Below, one piece after another: positions 18,790 through 27,793 of a stretch of DNA of 64,000 nt (the stretch's first letter is position 1; every line of letters begins with the position of its first letter). The stretch comes from Bradyrhizobium sp. 141. GTDB lineage: Bacteria; Pseudomonadota; Alphaproteobacteria; Rhizobiales; Xanthobacteraceae. The DNA lies in assembly GCF_023074055.1 (NCBI RefSeq), contig NZ_JADPKR010000058.1:1-64000 (forward strand). The letters run 5' to 3'. The notes under the pieces were generated by a model, which searched no databases, was not told where the DNA came from, and saw nothing but the letters and a program-made list of their open reading frames with translations. The translations under genes and the position numbers were made by a program.

Positions 18790-19416
18790 TCACATCGGCG
18801 GCGTCAGGCCGTCGCGGCCGACGCTGACGCGATTGGTCTCGAACGAGCCATCCGGCAATTGCTTCATGAAGGCGATGACCTTGGCGCCGGCCTTCAGGTC
18901 GGATTTGTCGCCGGGCACGAAGGTCACCACCGGCGTGTTGTCGGCCACGAACACCTTTTTCTCGCCGTCCTTGTACTTGACCAGCAGCGTATGGCCGTCA
19001 TTGCCGACCACGCTTTCCGCCACCGTCGCATTGGTCATGCTGGAGTTGGGCTTGAGATCATAGGGCCGCGAACCCTCGCCGGTGCCGCGCATGCTCTCCG
19101 GAAACACATGCACCTCGACCGCGTTCTGGCCGCCGTCCGGCCCCGGCACCGTGGTCGCGCCGATGAACGAACCCGGCTTGATGTCGGCGAGCGAGATCTT
19201 TGTAATGCCCGAGACGTTCACGTCAGGAGCGATGCGCAGCTTGACGTCCTCGCCGCTGCGCGACTTCACCTGCATCGTGTCGCCATTGACGGCTTCGATG
19301 GTGCCGCGCACGCGCGTCGGCACCGGCGCCCTCTGGGCGAAGGCGCAGTAAGTCGAGACGGCCACCATCGCGACGGCGATCAGCGGACGTGTGAAAGTTG
19401 CACGTTGAACAGACAT
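18790..19416 (-). CDS. Secreted DUF5666-like protein
   Basis: 208 residues. A signal peptide (about 1-27, ending AFA) precedes a small beta-barrel-like domain VRGTIEAVNGDTMQVKSRSGEDVKLRIAPD typical of DUF5666/OB-like exported proteins. A central region contains GSFIGATTVPGPDGGQNAVEVHVFPE. Probably periplasmic; function unknown. Its stop lies in the repeat region convergent with lldD. Confidence 0.7.
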   Translation of the reverse strand: MSVQRATFTRPLIAVAMVAVSTYCAFAQRAPVPTRVRGTIEAVNGDTMQVKSRSGEDVKLRIAPDVNVSGITKISLADIKPGSFIGATTVPGPDGGQNAVEVHVFPESMRGTGEGSRPYDLKPNSSMTNATVAESVVGNDGHTLLVKYKDGEKKVFVADNTPVVTFVPGDKSDLKAGAKVIAFMKQLPDGSFETNRVSVGRDGLTPPM

Positions 19417-19472
19417 GACGGTCTCCGATTGTCCCCACGAATGGAGAACTCCGGACCACGCGTGCTATTCTC

Positions 19473-20312
19473 TCAAGTCTTTGTGAGATCGGCCTCGACC
19501 AGCCCGCGCAGCTCGGCCGTGACCTCTGGCCGCCGGCCGAACCACAACTCGAAGCCGCGCACCGCCTGGTGCAGCAGCATGCCGAGCCCGTCGGCGGTCC
19601 TCAGGCCACGCGCCGCTGCGGCAGCGAGCAGCGGCGTCACCAGCGGGACATAGACGAGGTCGGCAACGACCGCCGCCGGCGGCAGGCGTGCGACATCAAC
19701 ATCAAGTGAAGGCTGGCCGTGCATGCCGAGCGAGGTCGTGTTCACGAGAAGTTTTGCGCGCGGCAGGACGTCGTCGATGCTGTCCCACGTCACAGGATGT
19801 ACGTTGGACCCGAACTGCCTTGCCAGCGCCTCGGCCCGCGCGACGGTGCGGTTGGCAAGATGCACGCGCTTGATGCCGCGTTCGAGCAGCCCGAACACGA
19901 CCGCACGCGAGGAACCGCCGGCGCCCAGCACCAGCGCTTCCTCGGCCGCTCCCCAGCCGGGCGCGCTGGCGTCGAGATTGCCAATGAAACCTTCGACGTC
20001 GGTGTTGGTCGAGCGCAGCTCGCCGTCGGCAAACCACAGCGTGTTGGCCGCGCCCACGGCCTTTGCGCGGGCATCGGGCGTCGACAGCGCCAGCACGCCT
20101 TCCTTGTGCGGGATGGTGACGTTGGCGCCGACGAAGCCGCGCAACGACAGCCGCAGCACGAAATCCCTGAGATCGTCGGGCGGCACCGCCTCGATGAGGT
20201 AGCCGCCTTCAATGCCCAGCGTGCGCAGCCAGTAATGATGGATCAGCGGGGAGCGCGAATGCGCGGCCGGCCATCCGATCAGACAGGCAGCAGGAGCTTT
20301 GGGCGCGGTCAT
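19473..20312 (-). CDS. aroE: Shikimate dehydrogenase
   Basis: 279 residues. Reduces 3-dehydroshikimate with NADPH in aromatic amino-acid synthesis. Substrate-binding GWPAAHSRSPLIHHYWL, the catalytic Lys in ANVTIPHKEG, and the NADP-binding AGGSSRAVVFGLLERG are all intact, as is the DLVYVPLVTPLLAAA segment. Start 20312 gives a short N-terminus before the substrate motif; an upstream ATG would add 19 residues. It is not in the maf-aroE-coaE-dnaQ cluster often seen in alphaproteobacteria. Confidence 0.94.
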   Translation of the reverse strand: MTAPKAPAACLIGWPAAHSRSPLIHHYWLRTLGIEGGYLIEAVPPDDLRDFVLRLSLRGFVGANVTIPHKEGVLALSTPDARAKAVGAANTLWFADGELRSTNTDVEGFIGNLDASAPGWGAAEEALVLGAGGSSRAVVFGLLERGIKRVHLANRTVARAEALARQFGSNVHPVTWDSIDDVLPRAKLLVNTTSLGMHGQPSLDVDVARLPPAAVVADLVYVPLVTPLLAAAAARGLRTADGLGMLLHQAVRGFELWFGRRPEVTAELRGLVEADLTKT

Positions 20313-20383
20313 TTTTCCCTCGGGGTCGTATCCGAGGCGATCCATTTCGCGTCGCGCCCGCTCTGTCAAGCGCGCAGGCGCCG

Positions 20384-22126
20384 TCAGCCCGCGGCCGCCT
20401 CCTCGCCCGCGCCGCCCTTGATGTCGGCAATCGCGCGCTCGAGGCTCGTGCGATAGCGCGCGCGCGGCGGCGTTACGCCATGGGTGAGCAGCGCGCGGCG
20501 GACCGCGGGCGAAGCCCCCGTGATGAACAGCCGGATGCCCTGGCGGTGCGCCTTGGCGGCGACGCGGCCGAGCACGTTGGCCGCCGTCGAATCCAGGAAC
20601 GGCACCGCGGCGAAATCGACCACGAAGGCCTTGCGCTTGTCAGCGACCCCGTCGAGCACGCCTCCGATCGCGGAGGCCGCGCCGAAGAAGAACGCGCCGG
20701 TGATGCGATAGACCAGCACGTCGCGGTCGACCGCAAGCGCAGGATCGTAGGGGACGCGATCGCCATTGCCGTCGTCGGGACGATCACCGGCGACCAGTGG
20801 CGAGCGTTCCTCGATGCCCGTCATCTCCGCCATGCGATGGATGAACAGCACCGCGCCGAGCGCGAAGCCGACCAGGATGCCTTCGGTGAGATCGCGGAAG
20901 ATCGTCAGCAGGAAGGTCGCGAGCAGCACGACGGCATCGCCCCATGACGAGCGCAGCAGCGTCGCGAATTCATGCTTCTCAGCCATGGTCCAGGCCACCA
21001 CGACCAGCACCGAGGCGAGCGCGGCGAGCGGGATGTAGCTCGCGAGCGGCGCTGCGATCAGCATGAACAGCAGCAGAAAGACCGAATGCAGCATGCCCGC
21101 GAGCGGCCCGCGCGCGCCGGCGCGGATGTTGGTCGCGGTGCGCGCGATCAGTCCGGTGACGCAGATGCCGCCGAACAGCGCCGAGCCGAGATTGGCGGCG
21201 CCTTGCGCCACCAGCTCGCAATTGGAGCGGTGACGGCGCCCGGTCATGCCGTCGGCGACCACCGCCGACAGCAGCGATTCGATCGCGGCCAGCAGCGCGA
21301 ATGCGATCGCGTCCGGCAGCACGGCGGTCGCCTTCGCAATCGAGAACGCCGGCAAGGCTGGCGACGGCAATTCGCGCGGAATGCCGCCGAAGCGCGAGCC
21401 GATGGTCTCGACCGGAAGCGCCAGCACGCTGCTGGCGACCGCAGCAAACACGACGGCGATCAGGATGCCGGGCCAGGACGGCCGCCAGCGGCGCAAGGTC
21501 GCGATGATGGCGATGCTGACGATGGCGACCGCGACGGCGGACGGATTGACGGTGTTGAAGCCGCCGGCGAGCGCAACAAGCTTCGGCACGAACTCGCTCG
21601 GCTCTTTCCCCGCAAGCGTGATGCCTGAGAGATCGCGGAGCTGGCTGGCGAAGATGATCACGGCGATGCCGGCGGTGAAGCCGACCGTCACCGGATAGGG
21701 AATGAACTTGATGTAGGTGCCGACCCGCAGCAGGCCCGCGGCGATCAGGAACAGGCCCGCCATCATGGTGGCGAGAATGACGCCGTCGACGCCGTGACGC
21801 TCCGCGGTCGCCGCGACCAATACGATGAACGCGCCGGCAGGTCCGCCGATCTGGAACCGGCTGCCGCCGAGCAGCGAGGCGATGAAGCCGCCGACGACGG
21901 CCGTGTAGAGGCCGCGGTCCGGCGTCACACCCGAGGCGATCGCGATTGCCATCGACAGCGGCAGCGCCACGATCGCAACCGTCAGGCCGGCAAAGACGTC
22001 GGCGCGAAAATCCGCGAGGCCGTAGCCTTCACGCCAGACGGTGACGAGCTTTGGCAGATACAGTTCGGCAAAGGTCGGCTGGCGCAGCTGATGCAGCCGG
22101 CTGGCGTGATCGCTTGTGATGCTCAT
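20384..22126 (-). CDS. SulP-family anion permease with STAS domain
   Basis: 580 residues. The membrane domain (about 10-12 helices) contains the SulP signature region VFAGLTVAIVALPLSMAIAIASGV and GGFIASLLGGSRFQIGGPAGAFIV. The C-terminal STAS domain is visible from about residue 460 (VLVYRITGAFFFGAASAI ... VVDFAAVPFLDSTAANVLGRVA). The likely substrate is sulfate, bicarbonate or another inorganic or organic anion. Immediately upstream is a XRE regulator on the same strand, suggesting local control. Confidence 0.88.
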   Translation of the reverse strand: MSITSDHASRLHQLRQPTFAELYLPKLVTVWREGYGLADFRADVFAGLTVAIVALPLSMAIAIASGVTPDRGLYTAVVGGFIASLLGGSRFQIGGPAGAFIVLVAATAERHGVDGVILATMMAGLFLIAAGLLRVGTYIKFIPYPVTVGFTAGIAVIIFASQLRDLSGITLAGKEPSEFVPKLVALAGGFNTVNPSAVAVAIVSIAIIATLRRWRPSWPGILIAVVFAAVASSVLALPVETIGSRFGGIPRELPSPALPAFSIAKATAVLPDAIAFALLAAIESLLSAVVADGMTGRRHRSNCELVAQGAANLGSALFGGICVTGLIARTATNIRAGARGPLAGMLHSVFLLLFMLIAAPLASYIPLAALASVLVVVAWTMAEKHEFATLLRSSWGDAVVLLATFLLTIFRDLTEGILVGFALGAVLFIHRMAEMTGIEERSPLVAGDRPDDGNGDRVPYDPALAVDRDVLVYRITGAFFFGAASAIGGVLDGVADKRKAFVVDFAAVPFLDSTAANVLGRVAAKAHRQGIRLFITGASPAVRRALLTHGVTPPRARYRTSLERAIADIKGGAGEEAAAG

Positions 22127-22238
22127 CTCAGCAAAGTGCTCCGCTGCCCCTCGATGCTCCGAAGCATCGTGCGTCCCGTGTTGCCGAGGTGCGACGATGC
22201 GCTAGCCCATCTTGATCGCGAGCACGATCAACGCCCGA

Positions 22239-22532
22239 TCATGCCCCGACGTGGCGCGGCGGCCCGGGCTCCTTCAGGCGAACGCCACGCCCGCCGCTGT
22301 CGCTGCGGACCTGCTCGCCGATCAGCTCGACGCCGGCCCGGTCGAACGCCTCGACCACCTTGATCAGGGTCTCGACCACGCCACGCACATTGCCGGTGCT
22401 GGCCTCCATCCGCTGGATGGTCGGCAGCGAAACGCCGGCGAGCTCGGCGAGGGTTTTCTGGTCAATGCCGAGCAGCGCGCGGGCTGCCCGCATCTGAAAC
22501 GACGTGATCACCTTGGCCTCACTTACCAGCAC
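22239..22532 (-). CDS. XRE-family helix-turn-helix regulator
   Basis: 97 residues; starts with GTG at 22532. The HTH is RAARALLGIDQKTLAELAGVSLPTIQRMEAS (about residues 15-45), followed by a short C-terminal beta segment (GVELIGEQVRSDSGGRGVRL). Small single-domain XRE proteins of this form commonly sit beside transporters in Bradyrhizobium. It is 112 bases upstream of the SulP gene on the same strand. An inverted repeat at 22538-22579 just upstream may be its autoregulatory operator. Confidence 0.83.
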   Translation of the reverse strand: MLVSEAKVITSFQMRAARALLGIDQKTLAELAGVSLPTIQRMEASTGNVRGVVETLIKVVEAFDRAGVELIGEQVRSDSGGRGVRLKEPGPPRHVGA

Positions 22533-22537
22533 TTATA

Positions 22538-22579
22538 AATGATATTTGAGACATGCACAATGACGTAAAATACATCATT
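22538..22579. promoter_or_regulatory. AT-rich inverted repeat, candidate XRE operator
   Basis: AATGATATTT at 22538-22547 pairs with AAATACATCATT at 22568-22579, interrupted by one base. The element begins only six bases before the GTG start of the XRE gene, so it overlaps the expected promoter region. Confidence 0.4.
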
Positions 22580-22660
22580 CGCGGGCCGAGCGCAAGGGGC
22601 TATCCCCGTCTGTTCCGTCACGGGTGACGGTCAAAAAAATAGGCGCACGCAGCCTCCTCC

Positions 22661-22741
22661 GTCACTGCGAGCGCAGCGAAGCAATCCAGAATCCCTCGGT
22701 GGAAAGACTCTGGATTGCTTCGCTCCGCTCGCAATGACGCG
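22661..22741. repeat. Palindromic intergenic repeat, family C (copy 1)
   Basis: Arms GTCACTGCGAGCG and CGCTCGCAATGACG flank inner GAAGCAATCCAGA/TCTGGATTGCTTC arms. A second copy with an extra nested hairpin is at 36759-36878. Confidence 0.8.
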
Positions 22742-22875
22742 TGAGGAGCTCGGCCTAAATGAAACGCGGCACGAGTGGAGACAGCCCCTCACCCCGCCCT
22801 CTCCCCGTAAGAACGGGGAGAGGGAGTGAGAGGGCGGTGCCTTCCCTTGCTGCGCTCCTTACCGCGCGAAACAGA

Positions 22876-24924
22876 TCACGCCGCGTGTTGATGCGCGGCG
22901 ATGATCTGGTCGGCGGCGCGACCGGTGACTTCGGCCATGTGGTCGAACTGGCGCGTGAAGCTGCCGGCGCCGGCGGTGGCCGAGCGCAGCTCCACGATCA
23001 GCTCGCCTATCTCGGCTTCCGGCATCATGGCGCGGACGCAGTCCCAGCCGCTCCAGCCGTCGCGGGTGTCGAAGCCGAGGATCTGGCCGCGCCGCGCCGA
23101 CAGGATCGCGTTGATCTTGGCGGTCGCATCGGTCGGGCAGACGATCTCGACCACGTGGATCGGCTCCAGCAGCACCGGCTGGCAGTGCGGCAGGCCTTCG
23201 TTGAGTCCGATCCGCGCCGCCGTGCGGAAGGCGAGGTCGGAGGAGTCGACGCTGTGGTAGGAGCCGTCCGTCAGCGTCACCTGCACATCGGTGACGGGGA
23301 AGCCGAGCGGACCGCGCGCCAGTCCGTCGACGACGCCTTCCTCCACCGCGCCGATGTAGTTGCGCGGCACGGCGCCGCCGACCACCTTCTCGGTGAACTT
23401 GAAGCCGTCGCCGCGCGGCATCGGCCTGATGTCGAGCACGACGTCGCCGAACTGACCGTGGCCGCCGGACTGCTTCTTGTGGCGGCCGCGCTGGGTGATC
23501 GGCTTGCGGATGGTCTCCTGATAGCCGATCGCGGGCGGATGCGAGGTGAGCTTGATACCGAAGCGGTCGCGGAGCCGCTCGCTGGCGACGCGCAAGTGCA
23601 TCTCGCCCTGCCCCCACAGCACGGTGTCGTGGGTCTGGGCGTTCTGCACAACGACGAGCGAGGGATCCTCCTCGTGCAGCCGGGCCAGCGCCTGGCCTAG
23701 CTTGACGTCGTCCTTGCGGTCGGTGGCCGCAATCGAGATCGCCAGCACCGGCGGCGTCGGCTCCGCGGCCGCCAGCGCAGCCGGCTGGGTCTTGCCGTTC
23801 GAGACGGTGTCGCCGGTCTTGACGGGATCGAGCTTGGCGAGCGCCACCGTGTCACCGGCCTCCGCCGCGGCACGCTTGGTGTCGTAGGCCCCGTTGACCG
23901 CGAGGATGCCGGAGATGCGCCCGGAACCGCCCGAGGCCGATTGCAACGTGGCACCATCGTCGAGATGGCCGGCAAGCAGCCGCGTCAGCGACAGCTTTCC
24001 GCCATGCTGCGAATGCAGCGTCTTGAAGACATAACCGAGCGCATCCTTGCTCTCGGGCACACCGAGACGATTTGCGGTCTCCGCGATGCCGGGCGCCTCG
24101 TGACGCAGCGCCTTCATCAGGCGGAGCACACCGTTCTCGCGCGCGGCGGCGCCCAGCAACACCGGGCAGATCAGCCCCTCGCGCAACTCGCGGGCGAGAT
24201 CGTCGAACACGGCATCGCGCGGCGGCTGGATGTCCTCGAGCAGTTGCTCCATCAGCGCATCGTCGTGATCGGCGAGCTTCTCCAGCATCGAGAAGCGGGC
24301 TTCCTTCTCGCGATCGAGATCGCCGCCTTCGAGCGCGACCACCTCGGAGGCCTTGTGCTCGCGATAGACGAAGGCGCGTTCCAGCGCGAGATCGACAAAG
24401 CCCTCGATCAGTTCGTCCTTCCAGATCGGGATCTGGCGCAGCACCAGCGGCACGCGGGAGGCGGGCTGCAGCATTGCGAGCGACTCGCGGATGCGTTGGC
24501 TCGCGCGGTCGATCTTGTTGAGGAACAGGAAACGCGGGATCTTCAGCTCCTCCAGCTCGCGCAGGATGATCTGAAGCTGCGGCAGCTTCTTCTCGTCGGC
24601 CTCGCAGACCACGATCGCCGCATCGACCGCGGGCAGCGCGGCGCGCATGTCATGGGCAAACTCGACGGAACCGGGACAATCGAGGAAGGTATAGCTGTCG
24701 CCCATGAAACTCGTGGTGGCGGCAGTCAGCCCGACGGTCATCTTGTGATGACGGGCCTCTGGGGTGGCGTCGCCGATGGAAGTTCCGGCGTCGACGCTGC
24801 CGGCGCGCGGGATTGCGCCCGTTCGCGCCAGTATTGCTTCGAGAAGTGTGGTTTTACCGCTTTGGAAAGGGCCCACCAGCGCGATGCACCGTGGACCTCG
24901 GGGACTTCTGACGTCTTGTCCCAT
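22876..24924 (-). CDS. EF-G-like translational GTPase (FusA2 type)
   Basis: 682 residues with the EF-G domain order: GTPase (1-270), beta-barrel domain II, then domains III, IV and V (RHKKQSGGHGQFGDVVLDI is the domain IV start). The P-loop is GPFQSGKT (18-25), and NKIDR is present. The G3 motif reads DCPGS at 82-86 where canonical EF-G has DTPGH, so the catalytic His position is Ser. Such EF-G2 paralogues are widespread and their role differs from the main FusA, which normally sits in the str operon. Start 24924 begins at MGQDVRSPRGPRC just before the P-loop; an upstream in-frame ATG adds 27 unrelated residues. Confidence 0.9.
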   Translation of the reverse strand: MGQDVRSPRGPRCIALVGPFQSGKTTLLEAILARTGAIPRAGSVDAGTSIGDATPEARHHKMTVGLTAATTSFMGDSYTFLDCPGSVEFAHDMRAALPAVDAAIVVCEADEKKLPQLQIILRELEELKIPRFLFLNKIDRASQRIRESLAMLQPASRVPLVLRQIPIWKDELIEGFVDLALERAFVYREHKASEVVALEGGDLDREKEARFSMLEKLADHDDALMEQLLEDIQPPRDAVFDDLARELREGLICPVLLGAAARENGVLRLMKALRHEAPGIAETANRLGVPESKDALGYVFKTLHSQHGGKLSLTRLLAGHLDDGATLQSASGGSGRISGILAVNGAYDTKRAAAEAGDTVALAKLDPVKTGDTVSNGKTQPAALAAAEPTPPVLAISIAATDRKDDVKLGQALARLHEEDPSLVVVQNAQTHDTVLWGQGEMHLRVASERLRDRFGIKLTSHPPAIGYQETIRKPITQRGRHKKQSGGHGQFGDVVLDIRPMPRGDGFKFTEKVVGGAVPRNYIGAVEEGVVDGLARGPLGFPVTDVQVTLTDGSYHSVDSSDLAFRTAARIGLNEGLPHCQPVLLEPIHVVEIVCPTDATAKINAILSARRGQILGFDTRDGWSGWDCVRAMMPEAEIGELIVELRSATAGAGSFTRQFDHMAEVTGRAADQIIAAHQHAA

Positions 24925-25114
24925 TCGCCGCCTCCTTGGTGTGGAGCTCGGCCCATGATTGGGTCGGCAAACGCAGATGCTCTGCCCGTCCCCGAGATTT
25001 GGCAAGCATCAAACGTCGCTGCGGTGCGTCGTCCGTTAGATCAAGTCTTAACAGCCCGGTGTTCCACCTCTCCCCAGCGGGCAGAGGTGAACCCACGCTG
25101 CCGTCGTCGCGCGC

Positions 25115-25597
25115 TCAACGGCCCGGGCGCAGTTCCAGGCTCTCGAGGCCCGCGGCGACGTTGAGGCCGACCTGACCCTGCACGCTGAGCGGCTGGAGCG
25201 CGATCGAATTGTTGGAGCCGCCGACCAGCACGTTGCCGCCAAGTCCGACGCCGATCGAAGCGCTGCCCTGCGCACCGGCATAATTGCCGGAGAGGTCGCC
25301 CGGGCCGAGCCGGTCGACCGGTGCGAACACGCCCCACGCCAAAGCCGTCTCCTGGGTGATGCCGATGTCGAGGCCGACCTTGCGGATCGTCGCGACGTAG
25401 CGATCGTCGGGCAAGCCGTCGGCGCGCAGCACGCAGCCGAGATGTGTCACCGATCCCACGATAAAGCCGACGCTGGCGCCGCCGCGGCATTCGAGCACAC
25501 CGACCCGCGCCATCCGCTGCTGCTGCGCGCCGCTGTTCGCGACGGAGACAACGAGGCTCGCAGCGGCGAGCCCGGCGAGGAGGAGTGAACGGCGCAT
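25115..25597 (-). CDS. DUF992 exported protein
   Basis: 160 residues with a signal peptide (MRRSLLLAGLAAASLVVSVANSGA) and a single DUF992 domain: VGVLECRGGASVGFIVGSVTHLGC, then LDIGITQETALAWGVFAP and repeated Gly-rich beta segments. Two cysteines in the first motif could pair. Probably periplasmic or outer-membrane associated; function unknown. The upstream GAGGAGGAGTGAAC gives a good Shine-Dalgarno for 25597. Confidence 0.8.
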   Translation of the reverse strand: MRRSLLLAGLAAASLVVSVANSGAQQQRMARVGVLECRGGASVGFIVGSVTHLGCVLRADGLPDDRYVATIRKVGLDIGITQETALAWGVFAPVDRLGPGDLSGNYAGAQGSASIGVGLGGNVLVGGSNNSIALQPLSVQGQVGLNVAAGLESLELRPGR

Positions 25598-25775
25598 GAA
25601 ATCTCTCCGGCGGTGATTGTGATGCGAGCAGAGCGGGCGCGCTGCAAGCGGCGCGCGATGGTCTATGCCACAAGAGTCTTGGGGGTGCCAGATCGGACGT
25701 CTCTAAAATCGAGTTCGCCGAGAGAAGCCCCTCACCCTTCCGCGGCAGGCCGTCGCTTGGCCATCTACACGAGGT

Positions 25776-25861
25776 CGTCATGCCCGGGCTTGTCCCGGGC
25801 ATCCACGTTCTTTGTGCTACGGAGCAAGGCGTGGATGGCCGGGACAAGCCCGGCCATGACG
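25776..25861. repeat. Palindromic intergenic repeat, family A (copy 2)
   Basis: Same arm structure as 7421-7506: CGTCATGCCCGGGCTTGTCC at the left, GGACAAGCCCGGCCATGACG at the right. Confidence 0.85.
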
Positions 25862-25906
25862 CTGTGGAAGCTTCAGTGCTCCCACGCTGTCCTTCGAAGC
25901 ACGCAC

Positions 25907-25934
25907 AAAAAAAGGCCCGCCGAAGCGGGCCTTT
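25907..25934 (-). terminator. Terminator after aspartate aminotransferase
   Basis: Minus-strand AAGGCCCGC/GCGGGCCTT stem with TTCGGC-type loop, followed by seven Ts (A run at 25907-25913). It is about 20 bases past the aatA stop. Confidence 0.88.
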
Positions 25935-25955
25935 TCAATTCTTGTCGCGACAGCC

Positions 25956-27158
25956 TTACCGCAGATTCCCGCAGAAGCGCTGGATGCGCTTGCAGGCGTC
26001 TTCGAGATCCGAAGTCTTGGTCGCGTAGGAGATGCGGAAGGCAGGTCCAAGGCCGAAGGCCGAACCCTGCACCACGGCGACGCCTTCAGTCTCAAGCAGC
26101 TCGGTGACGAAGTCCTCGTCATTGCCGATCACCTTGCCCGACGGCGCGGTCTTGCCGATCGTGCCGGCGCAGGACGGATAGACGTAGAAGGCGCCCTCGG
26201 GACGCGGGCATTCGATCCCCTTGGCCTGGTTGAGCATGGAGACGACGAGGTCGCGCCGCTCCTTGAACACCTTGTTGTTGGCGGGGATGAAGTCCTGCGG
26301 ACCGTTGAGAGCTTCCACCGCGGCCCATTGCGCGATCGAGGACGGGTTCGAGGTCGACTGCGATTGGATCGTCGACATCGCCTTGATCAGCTGCGCGGGG
26401 CCGCCGGCATAGCCGATGCGCCAGCCGGTCATGCAATAGGCCTTCGACACGCCGTTCACGGTGAGCGTGCGGTCGTAGAGCTTCGGCTCGACCTGCGCGA
26501 CCGTGGTGAACTGGAAGTCGTCATAGACGAGGTGCTCGTACATGTCGTCGGTCATCACCCACACGTGGGGATGCTTCACCAGCACGTCGGTGAGCGCCTT
26601 CAGCTCCGAACGCGTGTAGGCGGCTCCCGTCGGGTTTGAGGGCGAGCACAGGATCACCCATTTGGTCTTCGGCGTGATCGCGCGCTCGAGGGCTTCGGCC
26701 TGGAGCTTGAAGCCGGCCGCGGCGGTGCAGACCACCGGCACCGGCTCGCCGCCGGCGAGCGCCACCATTTCAGGATAGCTGACCCAGTACGGCGCGGGAA
26801 TGATCACCTCGTCGCCCGGATTGATGGTGGCCATCAGCGCGTTGTACAGCACCTGCTTGCCGCCGGTGCCGACGATGATCTGGTTCGGCTTGTAGGTGAC
26901 GCCGTTCTCGCGCTGAAACTTGGCGATGATCGCGTCCTTCAGCTCGGGAATGCCGTCGACTGCGGTGTACTTGGTCTTGCCGGCCTCGATGGCGTGGATC
27001 GCCGCCAGCTTGATGTTGGCGGGCGTGTCGAAGTCGGGCTCGCCGGCGCCAAGGCCGATGACGTTGCGGCCCGCCGCTTTCAGCGCGCGTGCTTTATCCG
27101 TGACCGCGATGGTCGCGGACGGCTTCACACGGTCGAGCGCAGCGGCAAGGAAGGACAT
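25956..27158 (-). CDS. aatA: Aspartate aminotransferase (class I)
   Basis: 400 residues, PLP-dependent. The PLP lysine lies in VNGVSKAYCMTGWRIGYAGGP; the N-terminal DKARALKAAGRNVIGLGAGEPDFDTP and the C-terminal FRISYATKTSDLEDACKRI (substrate Arg) match the Rhizobium AatA (aspartate/prephenate) branch. Two in-frame ATGs lie six bases apart; 27158 is preferred because the AGGAG is then six bases upstream rather than touching the start codon. It has a strong terminator. Confidence 0.92.
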   Translation of the reverse strand: MSFLAAALDRVKPSATIAVTDKARALKAAGRNVIGLGAGEPDFDTPANIKLAAIHAIEAGKTKYTAVDGIPELKDAIIAKFQRENGVTYKPNQIIVGTGGKQVLYNALMATINPGDEVIIPAPYWVSYPEMVALAGGEPVPVVCTAAAGFKLQAEALERAITPKTKWVILCSPSNPTGAAYTRSELKALTDVLVKHPHVWVMTDDMYEHLVYDDFQFTTVAQVEPKLYDRTLTVNGVSKAYCMTGWRIGYAGGPAQLIKAMSTIQSQSTSNPSSIAQWAAVEALNGPQDFIPANNKVFKERRDLVVSMLNQAKGIECPRPEGAFYVYPSCAGTIGKTAPSGKVIGNDEDFVTELLETEGVAVVQGSAFGLGPAFRISYATKTSDLEDACKRIQRFCGNLR

Positions 27159-27793
27159 CGTCATCTCCTGACAAGCGTCGTGAAACTTTTCGCCTCACGA
27201 CTCCGATTGTGGGAATGCAGCCACCCTAAAACGTGAGCCGCTGCATCGCAAGAAACTTCGGCCCGATCTTGCGAAAGTTTACGGGTTTGGAGAGGTTCGA
27301 GGCTGGATTCCCCGCAATTTTCCGCAAACTTGCCACGCAAACCCCTCATATCCGGCAAGGCTTGTCCTCGGAGCAATTTCAGGCCGTTCGCGACCATACG
27401 GCAGGTCGTCATGCCCGGGCTTGTCCCGCCTGCGCGGCCGAAGCCGCTTCGGCGAGGCGAAGGCCCGGGCATCACGTTCTTCGTGCCGCGGTTGGAGACG
27501 TGGATGGCCGGGTCAAGCCCGGCCATGACGATGTGGAGATTTCGGCGCCCCTATCACTGCTGCTCGGCCCTTCACACAAACGCGCGCGGCGATACGTCCG
27601 CGCATTGACGCAAGCGTGATCTGATTTGCAGCGTCGCGCGAAAATGATCTTCTGCACCGTTGCAATGCGGTAGGGTTTTCGAGTTTTTCTATTGGCTGGC
27701 CCTTGCGGCGGATTCGCATCGGCATCATTGTTTAGCCGCGTCGCGGGGTAACGAGCGCCGCGTCTTCCCGTCCTCGGATTCGAACTTCCCAGA
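27159..27793. other. Intergenic region between aatA and a GST gene
   Basis: About 630 bases without a supported gene between divergent transcripts. It contains one enlarged family A repeat (27407-27530). Short frames across it are translated repeat sequence or have no recognisable domain. Confidence 0.55.
27407..27530. repeat. Family A repeat with nested insertion (copy 3)
   Basis: The left arm is interrupted after CTTGTCCCG by about 38 bases containing the small palindrome GCCGAAGCCGCTTCGGCG, after which CCCGGGCATCACGTTCTT resumes. The right arm is intact. Confidence 0.75.

Larger units (their letters stand above)
22533..22875. other. Intergenic region upstream of the XRE gene
   Basis: No gene. 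Holds an AT-rich inverted repeat (22538-22579), one family C palindrome (22661-22741) and one CTCTCCCCGTAAGAACGGGGAGAG hairpin near 22799-22825, which abuts the 3' end of the EF-G-like gene. Confidence 0.6.
25598..25955. other. Intergenic region between aatA and DUF992 genes
   Basis: No gene. It contains one family A palindrome (25776-25861) and the aatA terminator (25907-25934). The remaining sequence upstream of the DUF992 gene has no recognised site. Confidence 0.6.

Noticed and set aside
19473..20312. aroE as a sign of the alphaproteobacterial origin region
   Set aside because: The usual maf-aroE-coaE-dnaQ order is missing here; aroE is flanked by unrelated genes.
24072..25164. Long plus-strand frames over the EF-G-like gene
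   Set aside because: They are antisense shadows of the minus-strand gene, rich in Arg/Ala with no domain; the real gene is on the minus strand.
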